Shown here piece after piece: positions 1 through 9,806 of a stretch of 40,916 nucleotides of DNA. Made by a program: the position numbers and the translations under genes. The notes beneath the pieces were generated by a model. The model saw nothing but the letters and a program-made list of their open reading frames with translations. It was not told the origin of the DNA and ran no database searches. Positions within the stretch are counted from its first letter, which is position 1, and each line of letters starts with the position of its first letter. Origin of the DNA: Elusimicrobiota bacterium (GTDB taxonomy: Bacteria > Elusimicrobiota > Elusimicrobia > Elusimicrobiales > UBA9959); contig JACQPH010000121.1 of NCBI GenBank assembly GCA_016207645.1, positions 1 to 40,916 on the forward strand, given 5' to 3'.

Positions 1-46
1 CGCCAAAAAAACCCCCGCCCAACCCTCCATCACCTGGGTAGTTACC

Positions 47-991
47 TTACTTCAGCCCGTGCTCCAGACCGAACAGAGCGGCCCCGTAGGAGCCCAGGTC
101 GGCGTTGTCGGAGATCCTTATCTTCACTTTCTCGAAAGGCGTTTTTATCTGCTGGTTCCCGAGCACCTTCCGCATGGCCGGCAGGAACCACTTCCGGGCC
201 TTGGAAACCCCGCCGGTCAGCACCACGCAGCCGGGGTTGAGCACCAGTATCAGCCCGGCCAGCCCCATGCCCAGGTGCTGGCCGGTCTCGCTCCACACCC
301 TGCGCGCGCCGGCGTGGCCGGCGGCCGCGGCGTTGGTGAGGCAGATGGTGTTCAACTTCTCATGGCCCGGCGCCGCGAATTTCTTTACGAAGGCTTTCTC
401 GTTCCCGATAAGCTCGCGGGCCCTGGCTATTATGGCGTAGCTGCCGCAGTAAGCTTCCAGGCAGCCGCGGCCGCCGCAGTGGCAGGCGCGCCCGTTAGGC
501 ACTATTTTAAGATGGCCGGCCTCCCCGGCCGAGCCGCTGGAGCCGTGGTAAAGTTTCCCGCCCAGGATCAGCCCGGAGCCTATGCCGGTGCCCAGGGTCA
601 GGGTCAGGATATCGTCGGTCTTCCGGCGCAGCTCCAGCTCGTAAGCGCCCCAGGCCGCCATGTTGGCGTCGTTCTCCATCGCGCAGGGCAGGCCCGTCAT
701 TTTTTCCAGCGGGCCGGCCAGCTTTACCGAGCGCCAGGCCAGGTTGGGAGAAAAGCGCAGCAAGCCGCGCTCCGGGTCCACGTCGCCGGCGGCGCCTATC
801 CCTATGGAGACCAGCTGGCGGCCGTAGTCCCGCCTGAAGCAGGCCACCACTTCGGCCAGCCGCTTTATGAAAGAAGCCGGGCCCTTCGCGGCCTCGGTGC
901 GGAACCGTTCATGGGCCAGCAGCTTGCCCGCCCTGTTCACTACCACCAGTTTGGTATTAGTACCGCCGATGTCTATGCCGATACCGAGCAT
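47..991 (-). CDS. ROK family sugar kinase (glucokinase-like)
   Basis: This 314-residue protein probably phosphorylates glucose or a related hexose or amino sugar with ATP in the cytoplasm. The N-terminal phosphate-binding loop DIGGTNTK is at residues 7-14, END with the presumed catalytic Asp at 106-108, and a second glycine-rich ATP loop (GTGIGSG) around 134-140. The ROK zinc signature is complete: His160 in GEAGH plus Cys170, Cys172 and Cys177 (CHCGGRGC). The length is normal for the family. The ATG is preceded by a strong AAGGAGG site, which fixes the start. It is the last gene of the minus-strand run after folC, 36 bases downstream of it. The exact sugar cannot be told from sequence, and some ROK members act on N-acetylmannosamine or are regulators. 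No DNA-binding domain is present, so a kinase is favoured. Confidence 0.9.
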   Translation of the reverse strand: MLGIGIDIGGTNTKLVVVNRAGKLLAHERFRTEAAKGPASFIKRLAEVVACFRRDYGRQLVSIGIGAAGDVDPERGLLRFSPNLAWRSVKLAGPLEKMTGLPCAMENDANMAAWGAYELELRRKTDDILTLTLGTGIGSGLILGGKLYHGSSGSAGEAGHLKIVPNGRACHCGGRGCLEAYCGSYAIIARARELIGNEKAFVKKFAAPGHEKLNTICLTNAAAAGHAGARRVWSETGQHLGMGLAGLILVLNPGCVVLTGGVSKARKWFLPAMRKVLGNQQIKTPFEKVKIRISDNADLGSYGAALFGLEHGLK

Positions 992-1027
992 AAGTGCCTC
1001 CTTGAGATCAACCGCGTACTAGACTGC

Positions 1028-2332
1028 TCAGGTTCGGGGGCGGCCGCGGCCTGCCGAATAGTTATCCCGCACTCCCAGTATTTCCAGCGCCGAACCAGCC
1101 AGATAGAAAGAACCCAGCACGGCGGCCGTGCCGTACCGCTCAGCGGCCGAGAGCGCCGCGCCTATATCCTCCTGCACTTCCACTTCCGCCGCGGGAGCTA
1201 TCGCGGAAAGCTCGTCGGCCAGAACGCAGGGGTCGGCCGCGCGCGGCGAGTCCGGCCGGGTGAAGATGAATTTTTTCGCCAGCGGGGCCAGCAGTTCCAG
1301 TATGCCCCGCCGCTCCTTGTCCTGCAGCATCCCCACCACGAAAGCCGCGGGCCGGGCGGCGAAAGGAGAGGCTTTCCAGGTGGCTGCGAAGGCGCGGGCC
1401 GCCTCGTCGTTATGGGCCCCGTCCACTATGACGATATTTTTGCGGCCGGCGCCGCCCAGGACCTGGAACCTGGCGGGCCAGCGCACCGAGGCGAAACCGG
1501 CCGCGGCATGGGCGCGGCTGATGGGCCAGCCTTTGCCGCGCAGCAGCTCCAGCCCCTCCCAGACCAGCGTGACATTGGAGACCTGCGCCTCGCCCAGGAT
1601 GCCGAAAGGATAGACCTCGCCCGTCTTCTTATGGCGCAGCGCCAGACTGTTCTTTTCCCAGTCCCTGGCGGCTATCTCGAAAACGGGGGCGAAGAAATGG
1701 CACTGGGCGGCCTTCTCGGCCGCTTCGCGGGAAATTTCCGCCCTGGCCTCCGGCGGCAAAATGGGCGCCACGCAGACGCCGCCGGGCTTTATGATGCCGG
1801 CTTTCTGGGAAGCGATCTCGGCCAGGGTATCGCCCAGGTATTTCTTATGGTCGTAATCCACCGAGGTGATAACGCTCAGCTCCGGCCCGGGCAGAACGTT
1901 GGTGGTGTCGAAGCGGCCGCCTATCCCCACCTCTATGACGGCCAGGTCGGTCTTCTTCCTGGCGAAGTACAGGAAAGCCATACAGGTGAGCAGCTCGAAG
2001 AAGCCCAGGGCGGGACCGGCGGCGTAGACTTCCTCGAAGAGGGCGGTGAATTCCTTCTCGCCGATATTCTCGCCGCCGAACCTTATCCGCTCCGCGGGGC
2101 TGATCAGGTGCGGCGAGATGAAAAGCCCGGTCCTGAGCCCGGCGGCCCTGGCGGCGGCCTCGAAGAGGGCGCAGGCCGAGCCTTTACCGTTGGTACCGGT
2201 GACATGTATGGTCTTCAGCCCGAGGTGCGGGTTCCCCAGTTTTTCCAGGCAGGCCAGCGGGCGGGCCAGTCCGTCCTTCTTGACGAAGTCCTGGCGAGAA
2301 TTCAGTATTTTCCCGGCTTCTTCGAAAGTCAT
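1028..2332 (-). CDS. folC: Folylpolyglutamate synthase / dihydrofolate synthase
   Basis: This is a Mur-ligase-family enzyme that adds glutamate to folates, and in many bacteria also makes dihydrofolate from dihydropteroate, using ATP. The P-loop TGTNGKGS is at residues 45-52, followed by the typical FISPHL segment near 71. VIEVGIGGRFDTTN lies mid-protein and DGAHN near residue 300, the last marking the C-terminal ligase domain. Its 434 residues match the family. An AGGAA site lies just before the ATG. The gene follows murA with a 7-base gap, so the two are probably cotranscribed. Whether it is bifunctional (DHFS plus FPGS) cannot be decided from these motifs. Confidence 0.92.
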   Translation of the reverse strand: MTFEEAGKILNSRQDFVKKDGLARPLACLEKLGNPHLGLKTIHVTGTNGKGSACALFEAAARAAGLRTGLFISPHLISPAERIRFGGENIGEKEFTALFEEVYAAGPALGFFELLTCMAFLYFARKKTDLAVIEVGIGGRFDTTNVLPGPELSVITSVDYDHKKYLGDTLAEIASQKAGIIKPGGVCVAPILPPEARAEISREAAEKAAQCHFFAPVFEIAARDWEKNSLALRHKKTGEVYPFGILGEAQVSNVTLVWEGLELLRGKGWPISRAHAAAGFASVRWPARFQVLGGAGRKNIVIVDGAHNDEAARAFAATWKASPFAARPAAFVVGMLQDKERRGILELLAPLAKKFIFTRPDSPRAADPCVLADELSAIAPAAEVEVQEDIGAALSAAERYGTAAVLGSFYLAGSALEILGVRDNYSAGRGRPRT

Positions 2333-2339
2333 GCTGTTC

Positions 2340-3596
2340 CTACGCTTTCACGCGCGACGCGTCCACTCCCAGGTCTTTGAGCTTGTGCTCCAGCTTCTCG
2401 TAGCCGCGGTCGATGTGGTAGATGCGGCGGATGACGGACCTGCCTTTGGCCGAGGCCGCCGCCACCACCATGGCGGCGCCGGCGCGGATATCCGAGGCCA
2501 TCACCGGAGCGCCCAGCAGCTGCGGCACGCCGCGTATCACCGCCTTCCTGTCCAGGATGGTGATATCGGCCCCCATGCGGACCAGTTCCGGGGCGTGCAT
2601 ATAGCGGTTCTCGAAGATCTGCTCCTGCACTTCGCAGGCGCCGTTGGCGCGGGCCATGAAGGACATCCAGGGGGCCTGGAGGTCAGTCGGGAAACCGGGA
2701 TGCGGCTTCGTCACTATGCTCACCGGCCTGGGCCTGCCCGGAGGCGCTATGATCTCCATCGAATCCCTGAAAGCGTTTATCTTCACGCCGGCTTTTTCCA
2801 TGGCGCGGATCAGGGCGCCCAGCGTTTTAGGGGCGGTGTTCAGCAGCTTTATCCTGCCGCCGGCGGCGGCACACAACAGCATGAAGGTGCCGGTCTCCAC
2901 GCGGTCGGGCATGACGGTATGCCTGAGGCCTTTGAGCCTGGCGGCGCCGGTTATCCTTATTACCGGGCTGCCGGCGCCGGTGACGGAGGCGCCCATTTTG
3001 CAGAGGGCCTCGGCGAGGTCCTCTATCTCCGGCTCCCGGGCGCAGTTCTCCAGGGTGGTAGTGCCCTCAATCAGGGCGGCGCACATCAGCAGGTTCTCGG
3101 TGGCGCCGACGCTGGGGAAGCGGAACTTCACTTTTCCCGGCTTCAGCTTTTTGGCCGAAAGTATGACGTCGCCTTTTTCATAGGCCACCTGGGCGCCCAG
3201 TTTTTTGAAGCCTTCCAGGTGTATGTCTATGGGCCGCATGCCGATGGAGCAGCCGCCGGGCAGGGAGAAGCGGACTTTTTTAAAGCGTGCGAGGAGGGGG
3301 CCGGCCACCAGCACGGAGGCGCGCATCTTGCGGACCAGGTCGTAGGGGGCGTGGAGCTTCAGCGCGGCGTGTTCCTCGGCCACGAAATTCCCGTAGCCGT
3401 AGAAGCAGTTCTTGCCCAGGTAGTTGAGCAGTTCGAAAGTGGACTTTATATCCATCAGCTCCGGGACGTTCTTGAGCTCGCATTTTTCCCTGGTGAGCAG
3501 GGTGGCGGTGAGGATGGGCAGCGCGGCGTTCTTGGAACCGCTGATCATGGTCTGCCCGCTGAGGGGCCTGCCGCCGCGAATTATTAAATTATCCAT
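2340..3596 (-). CDS. murA: UDP-N-acetylglucosamine 1-carboxyvinyltransferase
   Basis: MurA transfers enolpyruvate from PEP to UDP-GlcNAc, the first committed step of peptidoglycan precursor synthesis, in the cytoplasm. The 418-residue protein has the expected two-fold EPSP-synthase-like layout. Lys22-Asn23 of the active site are in SGSKNAALP, and the reactive loop SLPGGCSIGMRPIDIH carries Cys116, equivalent to E. coli Cys115. This Cys form is the fosfomycin-sensitive type. TDLQAPWMSFMARANG near residue 285 is the conserved TDLQ segment. The ATG is preceded by AGAGGT, which lies in the end of the upstream nuclease gene, so the two genes are nearly fused (3-base gap) and probably translationally coupled. 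Confidence 0.96.
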   Translation of the reverse strand: MDNLIIRGGRPLSGQTMISGSKNAALPILTATLLTREKCELKNVPELMDIKSTFELLNYLGKNCFYGYGNFVAEEHAALKLHAPYDLVRKMRASVLVAGPLLARFKKVRFSLPGGCSIGMRPIDIHLEGFKKLGAQVAYEKGDVILSAKKLKPGKVKFRFPSVGATENLLMCAALIEGTTTLENCAREPEIEDLAEALCKMGASVTGAGSPVIRITGAARLKGLRHTVMPDRVETGTFMLLCAAAGGRIKLLNTAPKTLGALIRAMEKAGVKINAFRDSMEIIAPPGRPRPVSIVTKPHPGFPTDLQAPWMSFMARANGACEVQEQIFENRYMHAPELVRMGADITILDRKAVIRGVPQLLGAPVMASDIRAGAAMVVAAASAKGRSVIRRIYHIDRGYEKLEHKLKDLGVDASRVKA

Positions 3597-3599
3597 AGT

Positions 3600-4823
3600 T
3601 TACCTCTGTGTGCCGGGCCATTTCGCGCCTGCCTTGCGCGGCACGTCCAGCTCCCTTACTTCGCGCCGCAGTTCTGTCCGCAGTTCGGCCTCGCTCGGGA
3701 GCTGAAGCCTGTAGCGGCTGGCGAATATGCTTTTATTCTTTTTATCCAGCACATACTTAACCACGGCGTCGTTCTTGTCCGCGCAGAGTATCAGTCCTAT
3801 TGTCGGATTGTCCTTGTGGCCGGCTATTTCACGGTCATAGTAATTCACATACATCTGCATCTGTCCAAGGTCGCCATGGGTCAGTTTCTTCACTTTAAGA
3901 TCAATGATGACATAGCACTTCAGCAGGATGTGGTAAAAGACCAGATCCGGGTAAAAATGGTCGCCGTCCAGCGTCAGGCGTTTCTGCCGCCCTACAAAAG
4001 CGAAGCCCTTGCCCATCTCCAGAAGGAAGGCCTGCAGGTTGTTGATCATCGCCTGCTCCATTTCCGTTTCCACCAGCTTCGGCGATTCCGGCAGGCCCAA
4101 AAATTCCATAACCACAGGATCTTTGAAGACATCGGCGGGCGCATGTACGGTCTGGCCCTTCGTTGCGAGCCGCATTAGGCCTTTCTTGTCCCTGCTCAGC
4201 GCGAGCCGCTCATAGAGCAGGCTGTTGATCTGCCGCTCCAACTCGCGCGCCGCCCAATTGTTCTTTATAGCTTCAATCTCATAAAAGGCCCGGATATCGG
4301 CCCTGTCCACGCGCAACAGCGTACGATAATGCGTCCAGGATAAATTGGGGTGTAATCGTCCCGGTCGCCAGGATTCTCCACGCGCCGCGTGGAGAATCCT
4401 GGAAACATCTGTTGGCGCTACGCCGGACGATTCGCCACGTGGCGCGCCGCCTTTCTTAAAACTGCCCACTTGCGGTCTGCCGCCGGCTTCCGCGGTCGTC
4501 AATTCTCCACGCAGTGCGTGGAGAATCGCTCCCGTCGTAATCAATTCGGGGTATGTCCGATAAAACTGGACCATATAAAACAGGTTCTGCACCGAATAAC
4601 CCGCCCCATAATCCCCTGTCATCTTCCGGGAGAGCCCCTCGATCAATTTCTTGCCATAGTCAGCCCTCGCCTGACCCTTTTTTTCCTCTTCCACTATCTC
4701 CAGCCCAATACGCCAGTTCGCCGCAACCTGGACTGTATTAACAGAGCGGGCTGCGCCAGCACGGGCGGACTCAAGAATCCCGCGAACACGTTCGTAAAGC
4801 GACAATAATTTGTGTTGTTTCAT
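3600..4823 (-). CDS. DUF1016 / YhcG-type PDDEXK nuclease family protein
   Basis: This protein has a DUF1016 N-terminal domain (about residues 5-110, YERVRGILESAR to FYMVQFYRTYP) and a C-terminal PDDEXK-like nuclease domain. In the latter, YPDLVFYH and YVIIDLKV supply the Asp and the E/DxK-type residues, followed by LTHGDLGQMQMYVNYYD. Family members are often near restriction or mobile loci; the cellular role is not established. The chosen start gives 407 residues; an in-frame GTG at 4877 has no ribosome site. Residues about 110-175, between the two domains, are abnormal: two short palindromes are translated there as ILHALRGE and ILHAARGE (see repeats at 4368 and 4502). Codon and base use is clearly more AT-rich than the neighbouring murA and prmC, suggesting acquisition. 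It sits 3 bases before murA. Confidence 0.85.
   Translation of the reverse strand: MKQHKLLSLYERVRGILESARAGAARSVNTVQVAANWRIGLEIVEEEKKGQARADYGKKLIEGLSRKMTGDYGAGYSVQNLFYMVQFYRTYPELITTGAILHALRGELTTAEAGGRPQVGSFKKGGAPRGESSGVAPTDVSRILHAARGESWRPGRLHPNLSWTHYRTLLRVDRADIRAFYEIEAIKNNWAARELERQINSLLYERLALSRDKKGLMRLATKGQTVHAPADVFKDPVVMEFLGLPESPKLVETEMEQAMINNLQAFLLEMGKGFAFVGRQKRLTLDGDHFYPDLVFYHILLKCYVIIDLKVKKLTHGDLGQMQMYVNYYDREIAGHKDNPTIGLILCADKNDAVVKYVLDKKNKSIFASRYRLQLPSEAELRTELRREVRELDVPRKAGAKWPGTQR
4368..4402. repeat. Near-perfect 35-bp palindrome inside the DUF1016 coding region
   Basis: Two 17-base arms (left 4368-4384, right 4386-4402) are exact reverse complements around a single centre base. The core ATTCTCCACGCG is shared with the second palindrome at 4502-4526. 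On the minus strand it is read in frame and encodes ILHAARGE plus flanking residues, so it is a protein-coding palindromic element. Confidence 0.9.
4502..4526. repeat. Second palindrome of the same type inside the DUF1016 gene
   Basis: The arms ATTCTCCACGC (4502-4512) and GCGTGGAGAAT (4516-4526) are exact reverse complements around a 3-base loop. Translated on the minus strand it gives ILHALRGE, a near copy of the peptide from the palindrome at 4368-4402. A smaller palindrome, CGCCACGTGGCG, lies between the two, near 4433-4444. Confidence 0.88.
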
Positions 4824-4889
4824 AACTATCAAATAGCCGTCAAACAGAAAAAGCCTCGTATTTACGGCGCTACGCACCGTGTTTGTTTT

Positions 4890-4959
4890 AAATGGGGACA
4901 GACACCTATTATATACTTCTCCACCTGATTATAAAGAAAACATGTGTCTGTCCCTATTT
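4890..4959. repeat. REP-like inverted repeat, GGGGACAGACAC family
   Basis: The left arm 4890-4905 (AAATGGGGACAGACAC) and the right arm 4944-4959 (reverse complement AAATAGGGACAGACAC) match at 15 of 16 positions around a 38-base AT-rich spacer. It fills most of the gap between the DUF1016 and prmC genes, so it lies upstream of the former. A related half copy is at 29861-29882. The rest of the gap (4960-5049) is AT-rich, with no gene seen. Confidence 0.8.
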
Positions 4960-5049
4960 TCTCCTATTTTCTATTTTCTCATAAAAATCCCCCGTTTATA
5001 TTAGCAGCAAGTCGTAAATCTCAGGTATTTCCGGTCCATAAATTCAATA

Positions 5050-5888
5050 TCAGCCGATCCTCGCGAAAGCGAATCTTTTTATGCCGTTCAGGTCTTTGTG
5101 GGTGCGCTTTTCTTTCCAGATGGAAGCGGGCATGGCGGCGAGCAGGGTTTTGGCCTGGTAGCCGCCAAGTTCCATTATCAGCGCGCCGCCTTTCTTCAGT
5201 TTCGAGGGAGCGAGAGCCGCCAGCATGCGGGCGACGTCCAGGCCGTCGCCGCCGCCGTCCAGGGACATGCGCGGCTCGCTCAGGACCTCGGGGGCGAGGC
5301 CGGGGATGACGCCGGTGGGGATATAAGGCGGGTTGGAGACGATGAGGTCGACGGTACCGGCTATGGTTTCCAGGGTGGAGGCTCTTATGAATTCCACGCG
5401 GGCGGCCAGGCCGAGCGCGGCGGCGTTCTCGGCGGCGCAGGCGAGGGCGCGCGCCGATTTTTCCACGGATTTGAGGCGCAGCCCGGGGAATTCTTTGGCG
5501 AGCCAGAAGCCGATGGCGCCGCTGCCGGAACCGTAATCCATCGCCGAGAGAGGGCCTTTGCGGGTCTTCAGGAAGGCGGCGGCCAGCCCGGCCAGTTCTT
5601 CGGTTTCGGGGCGCGGCACAAGCACTCTTTTATCCACTTTTATACGGATATCGCGGAAATCCTGCCAGCCGAGGATGTAGGCCAAAGGGAGACCCTGCTC
5701 TTTGAGGGCCAGGCCTTTTTTGAATTTGCGCAGCGCGGCCGCGCTTACCGTGAGGGAGGGATCGGCGAGGAGGTTCAGGCGCGGCACGCCCAGCGCGTCG
5801 GACAGGAGCCACTGGGCGTTCAGCTCCGCTTCGTCCACCCCGGCGGCGGCCAGGCGGGCGGCGGCTTCACTGAGCGTTTTCCCGGCGT

Positions 5889-5892
<4 letters not shown>
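5050..5892 (-). CDS. prmC: Release factor glutamine methyltransferase
   Basis: PrmC (HemK) methylates the glutamine of the GGQ motif in release factors with S-adenosylmethionine. The 280-residue protein has the N-terminal helical release-factor-binding domain (1-80), the PRPETEEL segment (93-100) and the SAM loop [10 protein letters not shown] (119-128). The catalytic NPPY motif is at 187-190 and binds the substrate glutamine. The ATG overlaps the stop of its substrate gene prfA as ATGA and is preceded by AAGGAAAA, so the pair is translationally coupled. This prfA-prmC order is widely conserved. The end of the gene is followed by a repeat-bearing AT-rich gap, so transcription probably stops there. 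Confidence 0.95.
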
Positions 5893-6938
<1,046 letters not shown>

Positions 6939-6954
6939 AGGCTAAGAGGACATG

Positions 6955-6988
6955 AAAAAACGGGCGCTCCATTACATAGGAGCGCCCG
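6955..6988 (-). terminator. Rho-independent terminator after rpmE
   Basis: The 10-bp stem CGGGCGCTCC / GGAGCGCCCG (6961-6970 with 6979-6988) has an 8-base loop. On the minus strand it is followed directly by six T (6960-6955). It lies 14 bases past the rpmE stop and ends 16 bases before the prfA start. Confidence 0.9.
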
Positions 6989-7002
6989 TTCCGGGAGCCT
7001 GG

Positions 7003-7380
7003 CTACTTCGCTTCGGGTTTCGCTTCGGCTTTGGGCGCGGCTTTGGGCGCGGCGGCTTTCGCGGCCTTCTTCTCGTCCTTCTTGGCCGGGGCGGAAGACA
7101 GCACCTTGCGCTTGGCGGCGTGCTTGGGCGTCACGGTCTTCACTACGACCTTCTTCATCTTGCGCTCCACCATCTTGCCGTCGGTAGAGGCGAACTTCAT
7201 CTTGAATTTCTCGATGCGGCCGGCGGTGTCCAGCAGCTTCTGCTTGCCGGTATAGAAAGGGTGGCAGGCGGCGCAGACTTCAACCTTTATGACGGGCTTA
7301 ATGGACCGGGTCTTGAAAGCGTTGCCGCAGACGCAGGTAACCTCGCAGAGGTCGTAGGCGGGATGAATGTCGTTTTTCAT
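7003..7380 (-). CDS. rpmE: 50S ribosomal protein L31, with long Lys/Ala-rich tail
   Basis: The N-terminal ~70 residues are L31 of the zinc-binding (C+) type: [20 protein letters not shown], with Cys12, Cys16 and Cys18, then [13 protein letters not shown], a match to the [12 protein letters not shown] signature. After about residue 65 comes an unusual basic tail rich in Lys, Ala and Pro, making the protein 125 residues against the usual 65-90. Such tails are probably disordered and RNA-binding. The start at 7380 is set by homology and by the GAGGAAAAG site 5-12 bases upstream; a longer in-frame reading to 7581 is not supported. It has its own promoter (7417-7425) and terminator (6955-6988), so it is likely monocistronic. 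Confidence 0.93.
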   Translation of the reverse strand: MKNDIHPAYDLCEVTCVCGNAFKTRSIKPVIKVEVCAACHPFYTGKQKLLDTAGRIEKFKMKFASTDGKMVERKMKKVVVKTVTPKHAAKRKVLSSAPAKKDEKKAAKAAAPKAAPKAEAKPEAK

Positions 7381-7416
7381 GATCTTTTCCTCGAAAATAG
7401 AGTCTTTGTAGTCTAA

Positions 7417-7425
7417 ATTATAGCA
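7417..7425 (-). promoter_or_regulatory. Extended -10 promoter of rpmE
   Basis: On the minus strand the sequence TGCTATAAT gives a perfect -10 box (7422-7417) with an extended TGn (7425-7423). No good -35 is visible. The transcript would start near 7410 and carry a ~30-base leader with the rpmE ribosome site. The rest of the 7381-7519 gap holds only GC-rich hairpins, for example AAGGCGG/CCGCCTT at 7431-7448. Confidence 0.65.
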
Positions 7426-7519
7426 TAATAAGGCGGCCCGCCGCCTTCGCTGCCTGCCGGAATTAATGACCCCGCCGCGAAAAACGGTGCTGTACAGTGC
7501 CGGCGGCGGGTATTGCCGG

Positions 7520-9769
7520 CTATTTCCAGAGCGTGTCGTTAATGCGCTTGCGGAGGGCCTGGTCCTCCTGCCGGCTGACACGGTCCTGGATCGCCTTGCC
7601 GTAGTCCTGAAGGGTGACGGTCTTGCCCGGCGCGGTGACGTTGGAGTAGCCGGAGCTCCCGGAACCGCCGCTTGAACCGGAGGCGCCGATAGAGCCTATG
7701 ATCGAGCGGCTGATGCTGGAGAGCGACACGCTCTGCCTTGACGCATGCCACGACCGGAGCTTGGCGTCGGTGAGGGCCTGGGACCGGGACTTCGCTTCGG
7801 CGAACAGGCGCCGCGCCATGGCGTCGCCGGGGACCAGCTCGAGGTACTGCTCGAAGTAGCTCTCGGCGGAGTTGTAATAGCTGCTCTGCAGCCCGCTGTC
7901 CGTTGTCCGGACGGCTTTGTCGAAACTGAGGAGGCCCATGAAGTTGAGGGCGTCCGGTACCGGCCCCATCCGGATGGCTTCCGAGAAATCCCCGGCGGAG
8001 TCGTCGTATTTCCCGGCGTTATAGGAGATGAGGCCGCGTATGAAGTAGGACGCCGCGTCGCGCTTGTCCAGAGTGACTGCCTTGTCGAGATCGGCGACGG
8101 CCTTGTCCGGCTGCCCCGCCGCATGGAGAAGCATTCCGCGCTTCCGATAGGGGACGGGATTCTCCGCGTCGAGGGCGATAGCCTCGCCGAACAGGGCGAT
8201 AGCGACGTCGGGAAGCCTCCCGGCGACCGCGCACTCGGCCATCCCTATATAGGCTTTTGCCGCCACGTCCTTATCGGCGTCGGCGGCCGCGGTGTAGCTC
8301 TTCACGGCCGCGGCGCAGTCTCCCGTGTCGCGGAGCGCTTCCGCGCGGAGGAGGAGGGCCGCGCCGTTCTTCGGATCCAGTTCGAGCGCCTGGTCCAGGT
8401 CCGCTAGCGCCGCTTTGGGCTCGTCCTTGAGCAGGAACAGCGTCTTCGCGCGGCCGAGATACGGTTCACCCCAGTCCGCCTTCAACGCTATCGCCTTCGT
8501 GTAATCCGCCAGCGCCAGGTCCGCTTCGCCCAGCTTCCGGTAGGCGTCCCCCCTCGAACTGAACGGTCCGGGATCCCGGGGGGACACCGCTACGGCCTCG
8601 CTGTAGTCCGCGATGCCCCGCTCCAGCTCGCCCAGCAGCTCCCAGAAGACGCCCCGGTACTTGTAGGCGAGGCCTTTCTTGAGCGGGCCGTCGGCCGGCT
8701 TCCAGGCGCGGACCGCGTCGTCCGAGTACTGCAGCGACTTCAGATTGTCGGGCGCTTCGTCGGCCTTCTCGAGCAGCTGGTCCAGCGTTCCCACAGGCGC
8801 CGGGCGGCCGGCGAGAGGCGAAGCCGGCTTCCACGGGATCAGAACGACCTCGTCCTCCCCGGCGGCGGCAAAGCGGCTGCCGTCCGGAGAGAACCGGCCG
8901 ATGGACGGCTTCGCGACAAGCTCCGTCTCGACCGGTGTCCGGTCCCCGTAGACCTTCCACAGTTGGAGCAAGCCGGCTCCGGTCAGCGCTCCCACATACC
9001 GCTCGTCGGGAGTGGAAAAAACGGAACCGCCGTAGGCAAGCTCCTGCGTGCGGAAAACCGTTCCGTCGCTCATGCGGTACACCTTCAGGAGGGCATCCCC
9101 GGACACCGTCGCGAACCAGCGCCCGGACCGGGACGAGGCGATGTCGGTGACCGGTTGCGGGTTTCCCCTGAAGCTGTGGACTTCGCCGCTCTTCAGGTTC
9201 CACGCGCGGACGGAGCCGTCGTTTCCGCCCAGGATCACGTTCCGGCCGTCGCCCGAGAAGGCGAGCGAGCGCGGGGGGGCTTTGGTCCCCCTGGTCTTCT
9301 CCTGCTTGCCATTGTCTACGTTCCAGAGGGCGGCGAACGACCCTCCGCCCTCCCCCATGGAAAGCGTAGCTAGCAACTTCCCGTCGGGGGAGAACGCGAG
9401 CGAACGGGATGCTCCATCGTTGATCCGGCCGACCTTGAATTTTTTATAGGGCCTGGTCTCGGAAAGCCTCCAAAGCTGAACCTCGCCGGTCCGGAAGCCC
9501 ACGCGGAGCGCGAAGACGTCGCCCTCAGGAGCGGCGGCGATCCCGCAGACCTCCTTCACTTTAAGCGTCTTCTCCAGCGTCCCGTCCGCCGTCTTCCAGA
9601 TCTTCACCGCTTCGTAGTTCGCGGTGATCAGCCGCGAGCCGTCCGGGGAAAAAGCGAGCGCCCACACCGACCGCACGGGCAGCTTTACCGGTATCCCCAG
9701 CGTGTCCGCCAGGGCGGTCCCTGGCGCCAGCCCGAAGGCGATAGCGAGCGCGATCCACGAAAGTTTCAT
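7520..9769 (-). CDS. Exported WD40 beta-propeller / TPR repeat protein
   Basis: This 749-residue protein has no recognised enzymatic domain. It has a signal peptide ([21 protein letters not shown]). Seven WD40-like blades follow (about 25-335), several with the phrase FSPDGSRL and ending in W-x motifs, consistent with one seven-bladed propeller. A TPR solenoid of about seven to eight repeats (370-640) comes next, with typical spacing such as [22 protein letters not shown] Ser/Gly-rich linker near 690-705 precedes a charged C-terminal helix. The start is placed at 9769 because AAGGA precedes it and the signal peptide begins there; an in-frame extension to 9895 would read through a repeat. Probably a periplasmic or surface scaffold for protein-protein contacts; the partner is unknown. 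Confidence 0.82.
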   Translation of the reverse strand: MKLSWIALAIAFGLAPGTALADTLGIPVKLPVRSVWALAFSPDGSRLITANYEAVKIWKTADGTLEKTLKVKEVCGIAAAPEGDVFALRVGFRTGEVQLWRLSETRPYKKFKVGRINDGASRSLAFSPDGKLLATLSMGEGGGSFAALWNVDNGKQEKTRGTKAPPRSLAFSGDGRNVILGGNDGSVRAWNLKSGEVHSFRGNPQPVTDIASSRSGRWFATVSGDALLKVYRMSDGTVFRTQELAYGGSVFSTPDERYVGALTGAGLLQLWKVYGDRTPVETELVAKPSIGRFSPDGSRFAAAGEDEVVLIPWKPASPLAGRPAPVGTLDQLLEKADEAPDNLKSLQYSDDAVRAWKPADGPLKKGLAYKYRGVFWELLGELERGIADYSEAVAVSPRDPGPFSSRGDAYRKLGEADLALADYTKAIALKADWGEPYLGRAKTLFLLKDEPKAALADLDQALELDPKNGAALLLRAEALRDTGDCAAAVKSYTAAADADKDVAAKAYIGMAECAVAGRLPDVAIALFGEAIALDAENPVPYRKRGMLLHAAGQPDKAVADLDKAVTLDKRDAASYFIRGLISYNAGKYDDSAGDFSEAIRMGPVPDALNFMGLLSFDKAVRTTDSGLQSSYYNSAESYFEQYLELVPGDAMARRLFAEAKSRSQALTDAKLRSWHASRQSVSLSSISRSIIGSIGASGSSGGSGSSGYSNVTAPGKTVTLQDYGKAIQDRVSRQEDQALRKRINDTLWK

Positions 9770-9806
9770 GATATTCCTTTTGACCCGAACAACCGGTGAG
9801 CAACCC

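Noticed and set aside
59-2380. A 773-codon open frame on the plus strand, and many other plus-strand frames over 1-25000
   Set aside because: They are antisense shadows of high-GC minus-strand genes (ROK kinase, folC, and so on). Their translations are Gly/Ala/Gln/His-rich with no family motifs.
7431-7519. Terminator after the WD40-TPR gene
   Set aside because: GC-rich hairpins are present, but no stem is directly followed by a T-run on the minus strand.
7381-7581. A 67-residue N-terminal extension of L31
   Set aside because: It reads through the promoter and ribosome site, and L31 homologues begin at MKNDIHP.
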